From Dechloromonas hankyongensis (GTDB lineage Bacteria; Pseudomonadota; Gammaproteobacteria; Burkholderiales; Rhodocyclaceae): DNA of 64,000 bases. Both the position numbers and the translations under genes were made by a program. Below are positions 26,679 to 36,526 of this stretch, piece after piece. The notes beneath the pieces are model-generated. The model was not told the DNA's origin. It saw only the letters and a program-made list of their open reading frames with translations, and did no database searches. Numbering within the stretch: position 1 is the first letter of the stretch; every line of letters starts with the position of its first letter. The DNA lies in NCBI RefSeq assembly GCF_022012295.1, contig NZ_JAKLTN010000002.1:372001-436000 (forward strand), written 5' to 3'.

Positions 26679-27299
26679 TTACTTGCCCGTGACCTGGCGA
26701 TACCAGCCACGGTGGTGTTGCTTGGCCCAGCCCCGGGTCACCGTGCCGTACCACATGGCGCGGATGGTGCCCTTGACCCAGATGGCAGCATAGACGTGGA
26801 CCATGATCAGGCCGATCATCACGGCGCCGGCTGCGGCATGGACGACGGCACCGAGGCGGACGACGGTGATGTCGAGGCCGAACCAGGCGCGCCAGATGGC
26901 GAGGCCGGACAGCGTCATCAACAGCATGCACACGGCCAATGCCCAGAACATGACTTTCTGGCCGCCGTTGTACTTGCCCTGTTCCGGCATGTTGTGGTCG
27001 TCGCCGTCCACCATGTTCTTGGCCTTGGCCAGCCATTCCTTGTCCGCTGGCGTCATCTTGTTCAGATGCTTGAAGCGGATGAAGATGGCCAGGAAGGACA
27101 CCGCCATCAGCACCCCGATATAGGGGTGGATGATGCGGGCCCAGGTCGGGCCACCGAACAGCTGGGTGAGCGGGAAGAAAGCCGGATGGAAGAAGGCCAG
27201 GCCGGAGAGGGCGAGCAGGATGAAGCTGATGCCCACCACCCAGTGATTGGCCCGTTCCTGCGGCTCGTAACGCTTGAGGTCTTTCGGATCGCGGATCAT
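26679..27299 (-). CDS. fdnI: FdnI: formate dehydrogenase cytochrome b556 subunit
   Basis: A 206-residue inner-membrane diheme cytochrome b of the formate dehydrogenase type with four hydrophobic segments (about 20-42, 55-75, 110-135, 150-172). Likely haem-ligand histidines occur in ERANHWVVG and [12 protein letters not shown], as in FdnI/FdoI. It anchors the enzyme and passes electrons from FdnH to quinone. Its start overlaps the fdnH stop by 4 bases. Confidence 0.93.
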   Translation of the reverse strand: MIRDPKDLKRYEPQERANHWVVGISFILLALSGLAFFHPAFFPLTQLFGGPTWARIIHPYIGVLMAVSFLAIFIRFKHLNKMTPADKEWLAKAKNMVDGDDHNMPEQGKYNGGQKVMFWALAVCMLLMTLSGLAIWRAWFGLDITVVRLGAVVHAAAGAVMIGLIMVHVYAAIWVKGTIRAMWYGTVTRGWAKQHHRGWYRQVTGK

Positions 27300-28192
27300 T
27301 TTGCCTCCTCCTTATCTTCCCGTTCGATCTCGTCCTCGATCTCTTTCGAGACCTCGTTCGGACCCTTGGTCACGTAATGGAACAGGCTGCCGAGAGCGAC
27401 GCCGGCCAGGGCCAGCGTGGCGAGCGGCTTGGCGAAGCCCTTCCACAGCGAGACCAGCGGGCTGATCGATGGGTTGGCCGGTAGGCCGTTGTATAGCCCC
27501 GGCTGGTCGGCGTGATGCAGCACATACATGACGTGCGTGCCGCCGACGCCTTCCGGATCGTAAAGGCCAGCCTTGTCGTAACCGCGTTCCTTGAGGTCGG
27601 CGATCCGTTTCTCGGCGTAGTCCTTCATGTCCTCCTTGGCGCCGAACTGGATGGCGCCGGTCGGGCAGGCCTTGGCGCAGGCGGGAGCCTGGTTGACGGC
27701 CACCCGGTCGGAGCACAGCGTGCACTTGTAGGCCTTGCTGTCCTTCTGCGAAATGCGCGGTACGTTGAACGGGCAGCCCGTCACGCAGTAGCCACAACCG
27801 ATGCAGTTTTCCTGGTTGAAATCCACAATGCCGTTGCTGTACTGGATGATGGCACCTGGCGAGGGGCAGGCCTTCAGGCAGCCGGGGTCCGAGCAGTGCA
27901 TGCAGCCGTCCTTGCGGATCAGCCACTCCAGCTTGTTGTTCTGCTCGGTCTCCGTGAAGCGCATGACCGTCCATGCATCGGCCGACAGGTCGACCGGATT
28001 GTCGTAGATGCCGACGCAGTTGCCGACGTCGCCGCGGATGTCGTTCCACTCGATGCACGCCGCCGTACAGGCCTTGCAGCCGATACAGGTGGACACGTCG
28101 ATGAGCTTGGCGATTTCGACGGTCTGCCGCACTTGCGTGGACGGGGTCGTGGTCGCGGAGCGCTGTTTGATGTCTAGCGATTGCAGTGCCAT
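27296..28192 (-). CDS. fdnH: FdnH: formate dehydrogenase iron-sulfur subunit
   Basis: A 298-residue membrane-anchored ferredoxin-like subunit. Cys clusters [44 protein letters not shown] and [25 protein letters not shown] hold four [4Fe-4S] centres. A C-terminal transmembrane helix (about 255-275) is followed by an acidic tail. It transfers electrons from FdnG to FdnI. Located 12 bp after fdnG. Confidence 0.95.
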   Translation of the reverse strand: MALQSLDIKQRSATTTPSTQVRQTVEIAKLIDVSTCIGCKACTAACIEWNDIRGDVGNCVGIYDNPVDLSADAWTVMRFTETEQNNKLEWLIRKDGCMHCSDPGCLKACPSPGAIIQYSNGIVDFNQENCIGCGYCVTGCPFNVPRISQKDSKAYKCTLCSDRVAVNQAPACAKACPTGAIQFGAKEDMKDYAEKRIADLKERGYDKAGLYDPEGVGGTHVMYVLHHADQPGLYNGLPANPSISPLVSLWKGFAKPLATLALAGVALGSLFHYVTKGPNEVSKEIEDEIEREDKEEAK

Positions 28193-28204
28193 ATCAGCTC
28201 TCCT

Positions 28205-31200
28205 TTAAGCTTTCTCGATGTTGACCAGGAACGCCTTGTACTCCGGCGTGTGGGTATTGGCGTCGCCCACGGCCGGGGTCAGGGTGTTGGTCAGGAAACC
28301 CGGTTTCGTCCTCCCGGTGAAGCCGGAGTTGAGCGGAATGCCGATGGTGTGCACCTTCTGGCCATCGACGTCGAGTGCCTTGATCCGCTTGGTGACCACC
28401 GCCACGGCTTTGATGTAGCCCCGGTTGGAGCGCACCTTGACCTTGTCGCCGGCCACGATGCCCTTTTCCTTGGCCAGTTCCTCACCAATTTCCACGAAAT
28501 GCTCCGGTTGCAGGATCGCGTTGATCTTGCTGTGCTGCGTCCAGAAGTGGAAATGCTCGGTCAGGCGGTAAGTCGTCGCCACGTACGGGAAGTCCTTGGC
28601 CGTGCCGAATACCTCCAGATCGCCCTTGAAGATGCGCGAGACCGGGTTGCTCTTGGCCTTGGCGTTCTTCGGGTGCATCGGGTTGGTTTCGAGCGGCGAC
28701 TCGAAGGGCTCGTAGTGTTCCGGCAGCGGACCATCGACCACCAGATCGCGGGCGAACAGGCGGGCAACGCCTTCCGGATTCATGATGAAGGGCATGACGC
28801 CTTCTTCCGGCTTGGCATCCGGGCGCATGTCGGGCACGTCGTTGCCGCCCCACTTGTCGCCCAGCCACTTGATCACCGTTCGCGACGAATCCCACGGCTT
28901 GCCCGAGAGGTCGCACGAGGCGCGGTTGTAGATGATGCGGCGGTTCACCGGCCAGGCGAAGCCCCAGTTCAGCGTCTGGCCGAGGCCGGACGGGTCGCTG
29001 CTGTCGCGTCGGGCGGTGAGATTGCCCGCCTGCGACCAGGAGCCGCTGTAGATCCAGTTGCCGCAGGCCGTGCTGCCGTCGTCGCGCAGGAAACCGAAGC
29101 TGGCCAGCTGGTCGCCGCCCTTGACCTGGAGCTTGGTGGCATCCTTGGGGTCGTAGAGGTCGCCCAGGGCCTTGCCGGAGATTTCCATCAGCAACTCTTC
29201 CGGCGACGGGTCGTCGGCAATGCGGTACGGCCAGGACAACTTGAGCACCGGGTCGGGGAAAGCACCGCCATCCTTGGCGTACATCGCCTTCAGCGTCTGG
29301 TAGAGATGCGCCATGATTTCGGCGTCGCTCTTCGAGTCGCCCGGCCCTTCCACGGCCTTCCAGTGCCAGCGCACGACGCGGCCGGAGTTGGTGCAGGTGC
29401 CTGCCTCTTCGGCAAAGAAGGCAACCGGCAGGCGGAACACTTCGGTCTGGATGCTTGCCGGGTCGGCCGGGTTAACCTCACCGTGGTTCTTCCAGAATTC
29501 GGAGGTTTCCGTGATCAGCGGGTCCATGATGACCAGGTATTTCAGCTTGGCCAGCGCGTCGCCCACCTTCTTCTTGTTGGCGACGGAAGCCAGCGGATTG
29601 AAGCCCTGACAGACGAAGCCGGTCATCTTGCCCTGGTACATCCGGTCGAACATGGCGAGCACGTCGTAGGAGACATCCTTCTTCGGCAGCCAGTCGTAGC
29701 AGAAGTCGTTTTCCGGCGTCGCTTCCTTGCCGTACCAGGACTTCATCAGGCTGGTCCACCACTTCGGATAATTCTGCCCAAAGTTCATCTGATTCGGCCG
29801 CATCGCCTTCGGTGTACGCTTTTCCAGGTAGCTCTTGCGGTCCAGGTCGGAATCCAGCGGCGCACCGAGATAGCCCGGCAAGGCGTCGGAATACAGGCAC
29901 ATGTCGGTAATGCCCTGGACGTTGGAGTGTCCGCGCAATGCGTTGATGCCGCCACCGGCCATGCCCATGTTGCCGAGCAGTTGCTGGATGATTGCCATGC
30001 TGCGGATGTTCTGGGTGCCGATCGAATGCTCGGTCCAGCCCAGCGCATACAGGTTGGTCATCGTCTTGTTCGGCGCCGCCGTTTCCGCGATGTACTCGCA
30101 GACCTTTAAGAAGGCCTCCTTGGGCGTCCCGGTGATGCGGGCCACCACGTCCGGCGTATAGCGGGCGTAGTGCTTCTTCATGACCTGGAAGACGCAGTTC
30201 GGATCTTCCAGGGTCTCATCGACCTTGGCGTAGCCGTCCTTGTCGAACTGGTATTTCCAGGATTCCTTGTCGTAGGTCCGTTTCTCGGCGTTGTAGCCGG
30301 AGAACAGGCCATCTTCCAGCGCAAAACGCTCGTCGATCAGGAAACTGGCGTTGGTGTAATGCTTGACGTAGTCGTGATGAATTTTGTCGTTCGACAACAG
30401 GTAATTGATGACGCCGCTCAGGAAAGCGATGTCGGAACCCGGACGAATCGGTGCGTAATAGTCAGCGACGGATGCAGTGCGGTTGAAGCGCGGATCGACC
30501 ACGACCAGCTTGGCCTTGCGCTGCTTCTTCGCCTCGATGACCCACTTGAAGCCGCACGGGTGCGCTTCGGCGGGGTTGCCGCCCATCACGAAAACAAGGT
30601 CGGTGTTCTTGATGTCAACCCAATGGTTGGTCATCGCGCCACGCCCAAAACTCGGAGCCAGACTGGCCACCGTGGGAGCGTGTCAAATACGGGCCTGGGT
30701 GTCGAAAGCGACGGAGCCGAGGCTGCGCAGAACCTTGTGGGTTATGTAACCGGATTCGTTGCTGGCCGACGAGCTGGCCAGGAAACCAAAGGTGTTCCAG
30801 CGATTGACGGTGACGCCGGCCGCATTCTTGGCGATGAAGTTCGCATCGCGGTCGGCCTTCATCAGCTTGGCAATGCGCTCGAAAGCCTCATGCCAGGAAA
30901 TGCGCTTCCATTCGTTGGTGCCCGGTTCGCGGACCTCGGGGAATTTGACGCGGGTCGGGCTGTTGACCATGTCCATCAGGCCGGCGCCCTTGGGGCACAG
31001 GCTGCCGCGGTTGACCGGATCGTCCGGGTCGCCCTCGATATGGATGATCTTGCCCGGCGCGTTCTTGGATTTGTCGCCGGTCGAATAGATGAGCACACCG
31101 CAGGACACCGAGCAGTACGGACAGTTATTCCGTGTCTCGGTGGCGCGGGCGAGTTTATAGGCACGTACTTCCGCCTGGGCTGCGGTCGGCGAGAAGCCCA

Positions 31201-31270
31201 TCAATGCGATGGACGATCCACTGAGCCCGGCGGAGCAGACCTTGAAGAACTGCCGCCTGTTCATGTTCAT
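28205..31270 (-). CDS. fdnG: FdnG: selenocysteine-containing formate dehydrogenase catalytic subunit
   Basis: A 1021-residue molybdenum/tungsten bis-MGD enzyme that oxidises formate in the periplasm. A twin-arginine signal (NRRQFFK) is at the N-terminus and a [4Fe-4S] motif CPYCSVSCG near residue 50. An in-frame TGA at 30683-30685 is codon 196, the same position as Sec in E. coli FdnG, and the flanks (QARI-UHAPTVASLAP) match the family, so it is read as selenocysteine, not stop. AAGGAGG precedes the ATG. The selABC genes in the same operon supply the machinery. Confidence 0.96.
30643..30685 (-). promoter_or_regulatory. Bacterial SECIS hairpin of fdnG
   Basis: Immediately after the UGA codon the mRNA can fold a hairpin with the apical stem GCCA/UGGC around a loop containing GUC, preceded by ACGGUG. 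Its position and the A-G-U-C-U loop resemble SelB-binding SECIS elements in enterobacterial formate dehydrogenase mRNAs. It overlaps the coding sequence. Confidence 0.65.
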
Positions 31271-31317
31271 TTAGATTTTTCCTCCTTATGCGACTCCTTG
31301 TCGCAACTACAGACAGC

Positions 31318-31333
31318 AGCAAGGAGCAGGCCA
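31318..31333 (-). promoter_or_regulatory. sigma-54 promoter of the fdnGHI-sel operon
   Basis: Read on the minus strand: TGGCCTGCTCCTTGCT. GG and GC are 10 bases apart and the -12 box TTGCT is perfect; the -24 box TGGCCT keeps TGGC. The start would be near 31307, 37 bases before the fdnG ATG. The promoter at 50962-50977 shares both boxes, TGGCCT-N5-TTGCT. Confidence 0.7.
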
Positions 31334-31389
31334 GTTGGCGCAAGTCATTGAACAATGGGGAATCGGTGGCTGGCGATGCTTGAAAAGAT

Positions 31390-31433
31390 GGGACATTTTG
31401 TCCGGAAAGCCTGCGGGCGGGACATTTTGTCCC
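31390..31433. promoter_or_regulatory. Tandem GGGACA-N3-TGTCCC activator sites upstream of fdnG
   Basis: A copy with one end mismatch lies at 31390-31404 and a perfect copy GGGACATTTTGTCCC at 31419-31433, 29 bp apart (about three turns). They are about 60-100 bp upstream of the sigma-54 promoter. The same 15-base palindrome lies beside the response regulator gene at 51042-51056. Confidence 0.75.
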
Positions 31434-31630
31434 AGCCGAAAAGGGCGGACCCGCGGGCTTTTCGTAGCCTTGGCGGCCGCCTGGGGAAGGGCAGGCCGGC
31501 GATACCGGCACAATACCGATGCGGTCGGCGCCAGCCCCAGATACCGGCTTCGCTGCCAACCAACGGACTGAGCCGGTGGTATGCTGGCAGCGCCCGGCCG
31601 CCCGCGCCGGGCATTCTGACGTTTGCGCCC
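31434..31630. other. Leader region of the tup operon without a recognised promoter
   Basis: This GC-rich stretch lies between the fdn activator sites and the tupB start. I find no clear -35/-10 or -24/-12 box pointing right; GGTATGCT at 31577-31584 could be part of a weak -10. Regulation of tupBCA is therefore not visible. Confidence 0.4.
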
Positions 31631-32326
31631 ATGATCGCCACTCTGCTTGACGCTCTCGCACTCCTCGCCAGCTTCGATCACCGACTGCTCACTATCGTCG
31701 GACTTTCGCTATTTGTCAGCCTGAATGCGCTGCTGATCGGTACCTTGCTCGGCCTGCCGCTCGGTGCCTGGCTCGCCATCGCGCGCTTTCCGGGCCGAGG
31801 CGGGCTGGTCGTCGCCTTGAATGCCCTGATGGGGCTGCCGTCGGTCGTGGTCGGTGTCATCGTCTATCTATTCCTGTCGCGCAGCGGGCTGCTGGGCGGT
31901 TACGGCCTGCTTTTCTCGCCGGCCGCGATGATCGTCGCGCAGAGCGTGCTGGTAACGCCGCTGATCGCCGCCGTCAGCCGCCAGATCATCGAGGACGCCT
32001 GGAAGGAGTACGCCCCCGAATTTTCCGTCATCGGCATCAGCCGGCCGCAGGCGGTCACGCTGCTGCTCGCCGACTGCCGTTTCTCGCTGACCGTCGCGAC
32101 GCTGGCCGGCCTGGGCCGCGCCATGTCGGAGGTGGGGGCGGTGATGATCGTCGGCGGCAACATCGACGGCTACACCCGGGTCATGACCACGGCCATCGCG
32201 CTGGAGACGAGCAAGGGCGACCTGGCCCTGTCCATCGCGCTGGGTATCGTGCTGATGAGCATCATCCTCAGCCTCAACGTGATCGGTTACGCGCTGCGCT
32301 GCTGGGCCGCCCGGAGGTATAACTGA
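31631..32326 (+). CDS. tupB: TupB: tungstate ABC transporter permease
   Basis: A 231-residue inner-membrane permease with about five to six helices and the EAA-type loop DAWKEYAPEFSVIGISRPQAVTLLLADCRFSL. It is the membrane component for the substrate-binding protein at 33021, whose TTST motif marks tungstate/molybdate-type binders. Start ATG at 31631; no strong ribosome-binding site is visible. The stop overlaps the ATPase start. The importer would supply tungsten for AorB and perhaps FdnG. Confidence 0.85.
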   Translation: MIATLLDALALLASFDHRLLTIVGLSLFVSLNALLIGTLLGLPLGAWLAIARFPGRGGLVVALNALMGLPSVVVGVIVYLFLSRSGLLGGYGLLFSPAAMIVAQSVLVTPLIAAVSRQIIEDAWKEYAPEFSVIGISRPQAVTLLLADCRFSLTVATLAGLGRAMSEVGAVMIVGGNIDGYTRVMTTAIALETSKGDLALSIALGIVLMSIILSLNVIGYALRCWAARRYN

Positions 32327-33045
32327 TGTTCCCGCTGCGCATCTCCGGCCTGCGTTTCCAGCCGAACGGCCGGGCCGTGCTCGACGGCCTCGACCTGGAA
32401 CTGTCGGGCGAGGGCATCAGCGTCATTCTCGGGCCAAACGGTACCGGCAAGACTCTGCTGCTGCGCCTGCTCGCCGGGCTGCTGCCGGCTGATGGCGGGA
32501 CGGTGACCTGGGGTGATGCCGCGCAGCCGGCCGGGCGGCTGGCGATGGTGTTCCAGCAGCCGATGCTGCTCCGCCTGTCGGTGTTCACCAATGTCGAATT
32601 CGCCCTGCGGCCGCAGGCCCTGAATGCTGCCGAGCGGCGGGCGCGTACCGACGAAGTGCTGGCCCGGGTCGGCCTGGCGCATCGGGCCGCGGATTGCGCC
32701 CGGCTGCTGTCCGGCGGCGAACGCCAGCGCCTGGCCCTGGCCAGGGCCTGGGCGATGCGGCCGCGCCTGCTGCTGCTCGACGAGCCGACGGCCAGCCTCG
32801 ATCCTTCTGCGACCGAAGCGGTCGAGCGCATCATCCGCGAAATCCGCACCGATGGGGCCAAGGTGCTGATGACCACCCATAATCTGGGCCAGGCGACCCG
32901 CCTGGCCGACGATGTCGTTTTTCTGGCTGATGGCCGCGTCCAGGAGCATGTCGCGGCCCAACGTTTCTTTGCCCGTCCGCAATCCCCCGCGGCCCGGGCC
33001 TTCATGCAAGGAGAACTGCCATGGCGTATCGCTTTCGATCGTTGA
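32326..33045 (+). CDS. tupC: TupC: tungstate ABC transporter ATPase
   Basis: A 239-residue ABC ATPase: Walker A GPNGTGKTLLL, Q-loop MVFQQPMLL, signature LSGGERQRLALARA and Walker B LLLLDEPTASLD. Its ATG overlaps the tupB stop (TGATG), and its 3' end overlaps tupA by 25 bases. Belongs to the tungstate/molybdate-type importer. Confidence 0.9.
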   Translation: MFPLRISGLRFQPNGRAVLDGLDLELSGEGISVILGPNGTGKTLLLRLLAGLLPADGGTVTWGDAAQPAGRLAMVFQQPMLLRLSVFTNVEFALRPQALNAAERRARTDEVLARVGLAHRAADCARLLSGGERQRLALARAWAMRPRLLLLDEPTASLDPSATEAVERIIREIRTDGAKVLMTTHNLGQATRLADDVVFLADGRVQEHVAAQRFFARPQSPAARAFMQGELPWRIAFDR

Positions 33046-33842
33046 TGCTGGGATCGTTTCTGCTCCTGTTGGGGCCGCTGCTCGGTTCGGCGCAGGCCGA
33101 GGAAACGCTGCTCGTCGCGTCGACCACCTCCACCGAACAGTCCGGCCTGTTCGGCTGGATACTGCCCCGATTCGAGCAGGCGACCGGCATCAAGGTCCGC
33201 GTCGTGGCGGTCGGCACCGGGCAGGCCTTGGATATCGGCCGGCGCGGCGATGCCGATGCGCTGCTCGTCCATGATCGGCCGGCCGAAGACAAGTTCGTCG
33301 CCGAGGGCTACGGCAGTTATCGCAAGGATGTGATGTACAACGATTTCGTCTTCGTCGGGCCGAAGGACGATCCGGCTGGCGTGCGCGGCACCGCCAATGC
33401 CGGGGCCGCGCTCAAGGCCATCGCCGGTTCCGGCCAGCCCTTCGTGTCGCGCGGCGACAAGAGCGGCACCCACGCCGCCGAACTGCGCCTGTGGAAGGAT
33501 GCCGGCATCGACCCGAAGACGCTGGCCGGCTACAAGGAGACCGGCAGCGGCATGGGGCCGACCCTGAACATGGCGGCGGCGACCGGCGGCTATGCCCTGT
33601 CCGACCGTGCCACCTGGTATGCCTTCAAGAACCGCAGCGGGCTGGATATCGTCCTGGCCGGCGATCCGGTCCTGTTCAATCCGTATGGCGTCATTCCGGT
33701 CAATCCGGCCCGCCATTCCCATGTCAAAAAGGAAGCCGCCGAGCGTTTCGCCCAGTGGCTAACCTCGCCGGCGGGCCAGGAAGCGATTGCCGCTTTCCGC
33801 GCCGACGGCCAGCAGGTCTTTTTCCCCAGCGCCAAGAAGTGA
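33021..33842 (+). CDS. tupA: TupA: periplasmic tungstate-binding protein
   Basis: A 273-residue periplasmic binding protein with a Sec signal (cleavage near GSAQA-EET). The ligand motif STTSTEQSG after the first strand is characteristic of TupA, which binds tungstate with very high affinity, unlike ModA. DADALLVHDRPAEDKFV and RGDKSGTHAAE are further TupA-like segments. AAGGAGAA lies before the ATG at 33021. Gene order tupB-tupC-tupA with moeA is a cofactor-supply operon. Confidence 0.88.
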   Translation: MAYRFRSLMLGSFLLLLGPLLGSAQAEETLLVASTTSTEQSGLFGWILPRFEQATGIKVRVVAVGTGQALDIGRRGDADALLVHDRPAEDKFVAEGYGSYRKDVMYNDFVFVGPKDDPAGVRGTANAGAALKAIAGSGQPFVSRGDKSGTHAAELRLWKDAGIDPKTLAGYKETGSGMGPTLNMAAATGGYALSDRATWYAFKNRSGLDIVLAGDPVLFNPYGVIPVNPARHSHVKKEAAERFAQWLTSPAGQEAIAAFRADGQQVFFPSAKK

Positions 33843-33846
33843 TGCC

Positions 33847-35103
33847 ATGAGCGATACCACCTCCTGCCAGTCTCCCGCCCTCGACGATCCCAGCCTGTCG
33901 GCCGACGAAGCGCGCCAGCGCATGCTGGAAGGCATCACGCCCATTACCCAGGCCGAGAAGGTGCCGGTGCGCAGTGCGCTGGGCCGCATCCTGGCCGCCG
34001 ACGTCATCGCCCCATACGATGTCCCGGCCCACGACAACTCGGCCATGGACGGCTACGCCATTCGTTACGACAGCCTGGCCGGTGACGCGGAAACCGCGCT
34101 GACCGTGGTCGGTTCGGCTTTCGCCGGCAGCGCCTTTTCCGGCCAGGTCGGTGCCGGGCAGGCGGTGCGCATCATGACCGGTGCAGTGCTGCCGGCCGGT
34201 GCCGACACGGTCATCGTGCAGGAAGCGACGCGGGTCGAGGGCAACACCGTATTTGTTCCGTCCGGCCAGAAACTGCGGCAGAACACCCGGCGCGCCGGCG
34301 AGGACCTGGCGCGCAATTCGGTGGCCCTGGCGGCGGGCAAGCGGATCGGGCCGGCCGAACTGGGGCTGATCGCCTCGCTCGGCATCGCCGAACTGTCGGT
34401 GCGCCGCCGGCTGCGCGTCGCCTTCTTCTCGACCGGCGACGAACTGGCTTCCATCGGCTCGCCGCTGGCGCCGGGCCAGGTTTACGACAGCAACCGCTAT
34501 ACGCTGTACGGCCTACTCACCCGGCTGGGCGCCGACATCATCGATCTCGGCGTCGTCCCGGACCGTCCGGAGGCGCTGGAGGCCGCGCTGCGCGAAGCGG
34601 CCGGCATGGCCGACGCGATCATCACCACCGGCGGCGTGTCGGTCGGCGAGGCCGATTTCGTCCGCGACATCCTTGCCCGTCTCGGCGAAATCCGTTTCTG
34701 GAAGCTGAAGATCAAGCCCGGCCGACCGATGGCCTTCGGCAAGATCGGCAATGCCTGGCTGTTCGGCCTGCCCGGCAACCCGGTCGCGGTGATGGTCAAT
34801 TACGCCCAGTTCGCGCTCGACGCGCTGCTCCGCCTGTCCGGGGTCGATCCGCTGCCGGAACGGCCGCTGCTGTCGGTGGAGGCGGCCAACGTCATCAAGA
34901 AGCAGCCGGGGCGGCGCGAATACCTGCGCGGTGCCGTGGCGCTAGTCGATGGTCGCTGGCAGGTGCGTACCATGTCGCACCAGGGATCGGGCATCCTGCG
35001 TTCGATGTCGGAAGCCAACTGCCTGGTCGTGCTGCCCGAAGCCTGCGCCGGCGTTCAGCCGGGCGACAGCGTGCAGGTACAACTGTTCGACGGGCTGTAC
35101 TGA
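33847..35103 (+). CDS. moeA: MoeA: molybdopterin molybdenumtransferase (possibly tungsten)
   Basis: A 418-residue enzyme that inserts metal into adenylylated molybdopterin. Family motifs: PAHDNSAMDGYAI, MTGAVLPAGADTVI, FFSTGDEL, VYDSNRYTL and TTGGVSVGEADFV, then GLPGNPVAVMVNY. It begins 4 bp after tupA, so metal uptake and insertion are co-expressed. In view of the tungstate importer and AorB it may be a tungsten-preferring isoform. Confidence 0.93.
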   Translation: MSDTTSCQSPALDDPSLSADEARQRMLEGITPITQAEKVPVRSALGRILAADVIAPYDVPAHDNSAMDGYAIRYDSLAGDAETALTVVGSAFAGSAFSGQVGAGQAVRIMTGAVLPAGADTVIVQEATRVEGNTVFVPSGQKLRQNTRRAGEDLARNSVALAAGKRIGPAELGLIASLGIAELSVRRRLRVAFFSTGDELASIGSPLAPGQVYDSNRYTLYGLLTRLGADIIDLGVVPDRPEALEAALREAAGMADAIITTGGVSVGEADFVRDILARLGEIRFWKLKIKPGRPMAFGKIGNAWLFGLPGNPVAVMVNYAQFALDALLRLSGVDPLPERPLLSVEAANVIKKQPGRREYLRGAVALVDGRWQVRTMSHQGSGILRSMSEANCLVVLPEACAGVQPGDSVQVQLFDGLY

Positions 35104-35118
35104 TCCCGGGCTGGTGGC

Positions 35119-35481
35119 TTAAAACAGGCGACGGTGCCGAACGCGGCCCGGCGCGTGCGCGAGCAGGGTGGAGAAGACGACCAGGGTCCAGAAGGCCGGC
35201 AAGGCCATCTGCGGCAAGGCGCTGGCCAATGCGATCAGGCCCAGCTTGACGAGGACGCCGAAGCCGGCGATTTCGCGCAGATGTGCCGGTTTTGACCAGG
35301 TGTCGAGGGCCAGCATGGACAAGCCGGAGGCCACGATGACCGTGGCGCCCAGCGGCAGGCTGCCGGCGCCGAGCAGGGCCGCGCCGAAAAGCACGATGCC
35401 GACGAGGTGCACGGTGCGCAGGACCACGTTGAGCCAGCGTTTTCCGGGAAAGTCGCGGATAGGGTCGCGAGGGCGGGGCAT
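35119..35481 (-). CDS. Small integral membrane protein, unknown
   Basis: A 120-residue protein with three to four hydrophobic segments (about 20-42, 45-62, 72-112) and a basic C-terminal tail (RVRHRRLF). The ATG at 35481 avoids a Pro/Gly-rich extension but its ribosome-binding site is weak. It converges on moeA. No family recognised. Confidence 0.6.
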   Translation of the reverse strand: MPRPRDPIRDFPGKRWLNVVLRTVHLVGIVLFGAALLGAGSLPLGATVIVASGLSMLALDTWSKPAHLREIAGFGVLVKLGLIALASALPQMALPAFWTLVVFSTLLAHAPGRVRHRRLF

Positions 35482-35712
35482 GAGGGGTTTTCGAGTGGGC
35501 GGCGGGCCAATTCTAACCGCGCCGCCGGGCAAACGCTAAGGCCGCCCGCTGCTTCCCGTCGGGATTCCAGCCGAAGACAGGGGCACTGCTGTCGCGTCTG
35601 GCGCAGCGTGTTGGAGGGCAGTTCGCCGAACAGAGCGCGGTACTCGTAACCGGAAAGCTTTACCGCCCGGCTTGTAATCTTTGCCAGGCAGTTCGGGTTC
35701 GGGCGAGCAGGT

Positions 35713-36381
35713 TCAGCGCAGGGTGGCCGCCAGGCGGCGTGCTTCGGCGAGATGCTGCTGCAAGGTGGGCAGGGTCTTTTCGGCCCAGGCCCGCACCTCC
35801 GGGTCTTTCGCCTCCTTGCTGGCCTTGGTGAAGAGCTTGATGTCCTTTTCGTGGTCCTTGATCCCGACTTCCTTGATGAATTCGCGATCGAAGTCCTTGC
35901 CCGACTTCTTGCCCAGCTTGTCGAGGTCACGCTGCATGCCCATCGGCAGTTGTTCGCTGACTTCGATCTGCTTCGAACTGGCCAGCTGCTTCAGTTCGTC
36001 GTTGGCCTTGCCGTGTTCCGCCGCCAGCCTTTCGGCAAAGGATTTGACGCCGGGGTCGCTGGCCATCCGGCTCCCGGTTTGTCCCGCCTCGACTTCGAAG
36101 ACGCCGCCGGCGGCTGCGTTTTTCAGGAAACTGGCATCGCTGTGGCTGAGCTTCTTGTTGGCGGAATCGGTGGCGACCTGAATAAAGTGCTGGCGAGGCG
36201 CACCGGTGCCCGTTTCCGCTCCCGGCGTCGGTGCCGGCGGGTTGGCCAGTAGTGCGCCGCCTTCGCTGCTGCCTTTGGGGGGCGGCGGTGGGGTGGCATT
36301 GCGGCGGTCGCAGCCGGAAAGGGCTGTCGCGGCGACGGTAACGGCCAAAACGCTGCCCAGAAGAATGGACTGTTGGTTCAT
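35713..36381 (-). CDS. DUF4142-type lipoprotein
   Basis: A 222-residue protein with a lipoprotein signal ending in ALSGC, a low-complexity Pro/Gly linker (about 28-60) and a helical ferritin-like DUF4142 region (about 75-220) containing SDASFLKNAAAGGVFEVEAGQ and FDREFIKEVGIKDHEKDIKLF. Such proteins are exported and of unclear function, sometimes called outer-membrane/stress proteins. GGAG precedes the ATG at 36381. Confidence 0.8.
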   Translation of the reverse strand: MNQQSILLGSVLAVTVAATALSGCDRRNATPPPPPKGSSEGGALLANPPAPTPGAETGTGAPRQHFIQVATDSANKKLSHSDASFLKNAAAGGVFEVEAGQTGSRMASDPGVKSFAERLAAEHGKANDELKQLASSKQIEVSEQLPMGMQRDLDKLGKKSGKDFDREFIKEVGIKDHEKDIKLFTKASKEAKDPEVRAWAEKTLPTLQQHLAEARRLAATLR

Positions 36382-36526
36382 GAAAGACTCCTTGTTCCGT
36401 GGTTGAAATGGCAGTGCGCAAAGAGCGCAAAACGCCTTTTCGAACCGGGAGCAATCGTCGTTCCGTGCGCCGAACGGCCTGGCGAAGCGTTGGCGGCAGC
36501 GCGGCCCTGCGCGCCGACCATGCCGA

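Noticed and set aside
30683-30685. TGA in fdnG as a true stop or pseudogene mark
   Set aside because: Both sides are in the same frame, match formate dehydrogenase, and the codon falls on the known Sec position with a hairpin after it.
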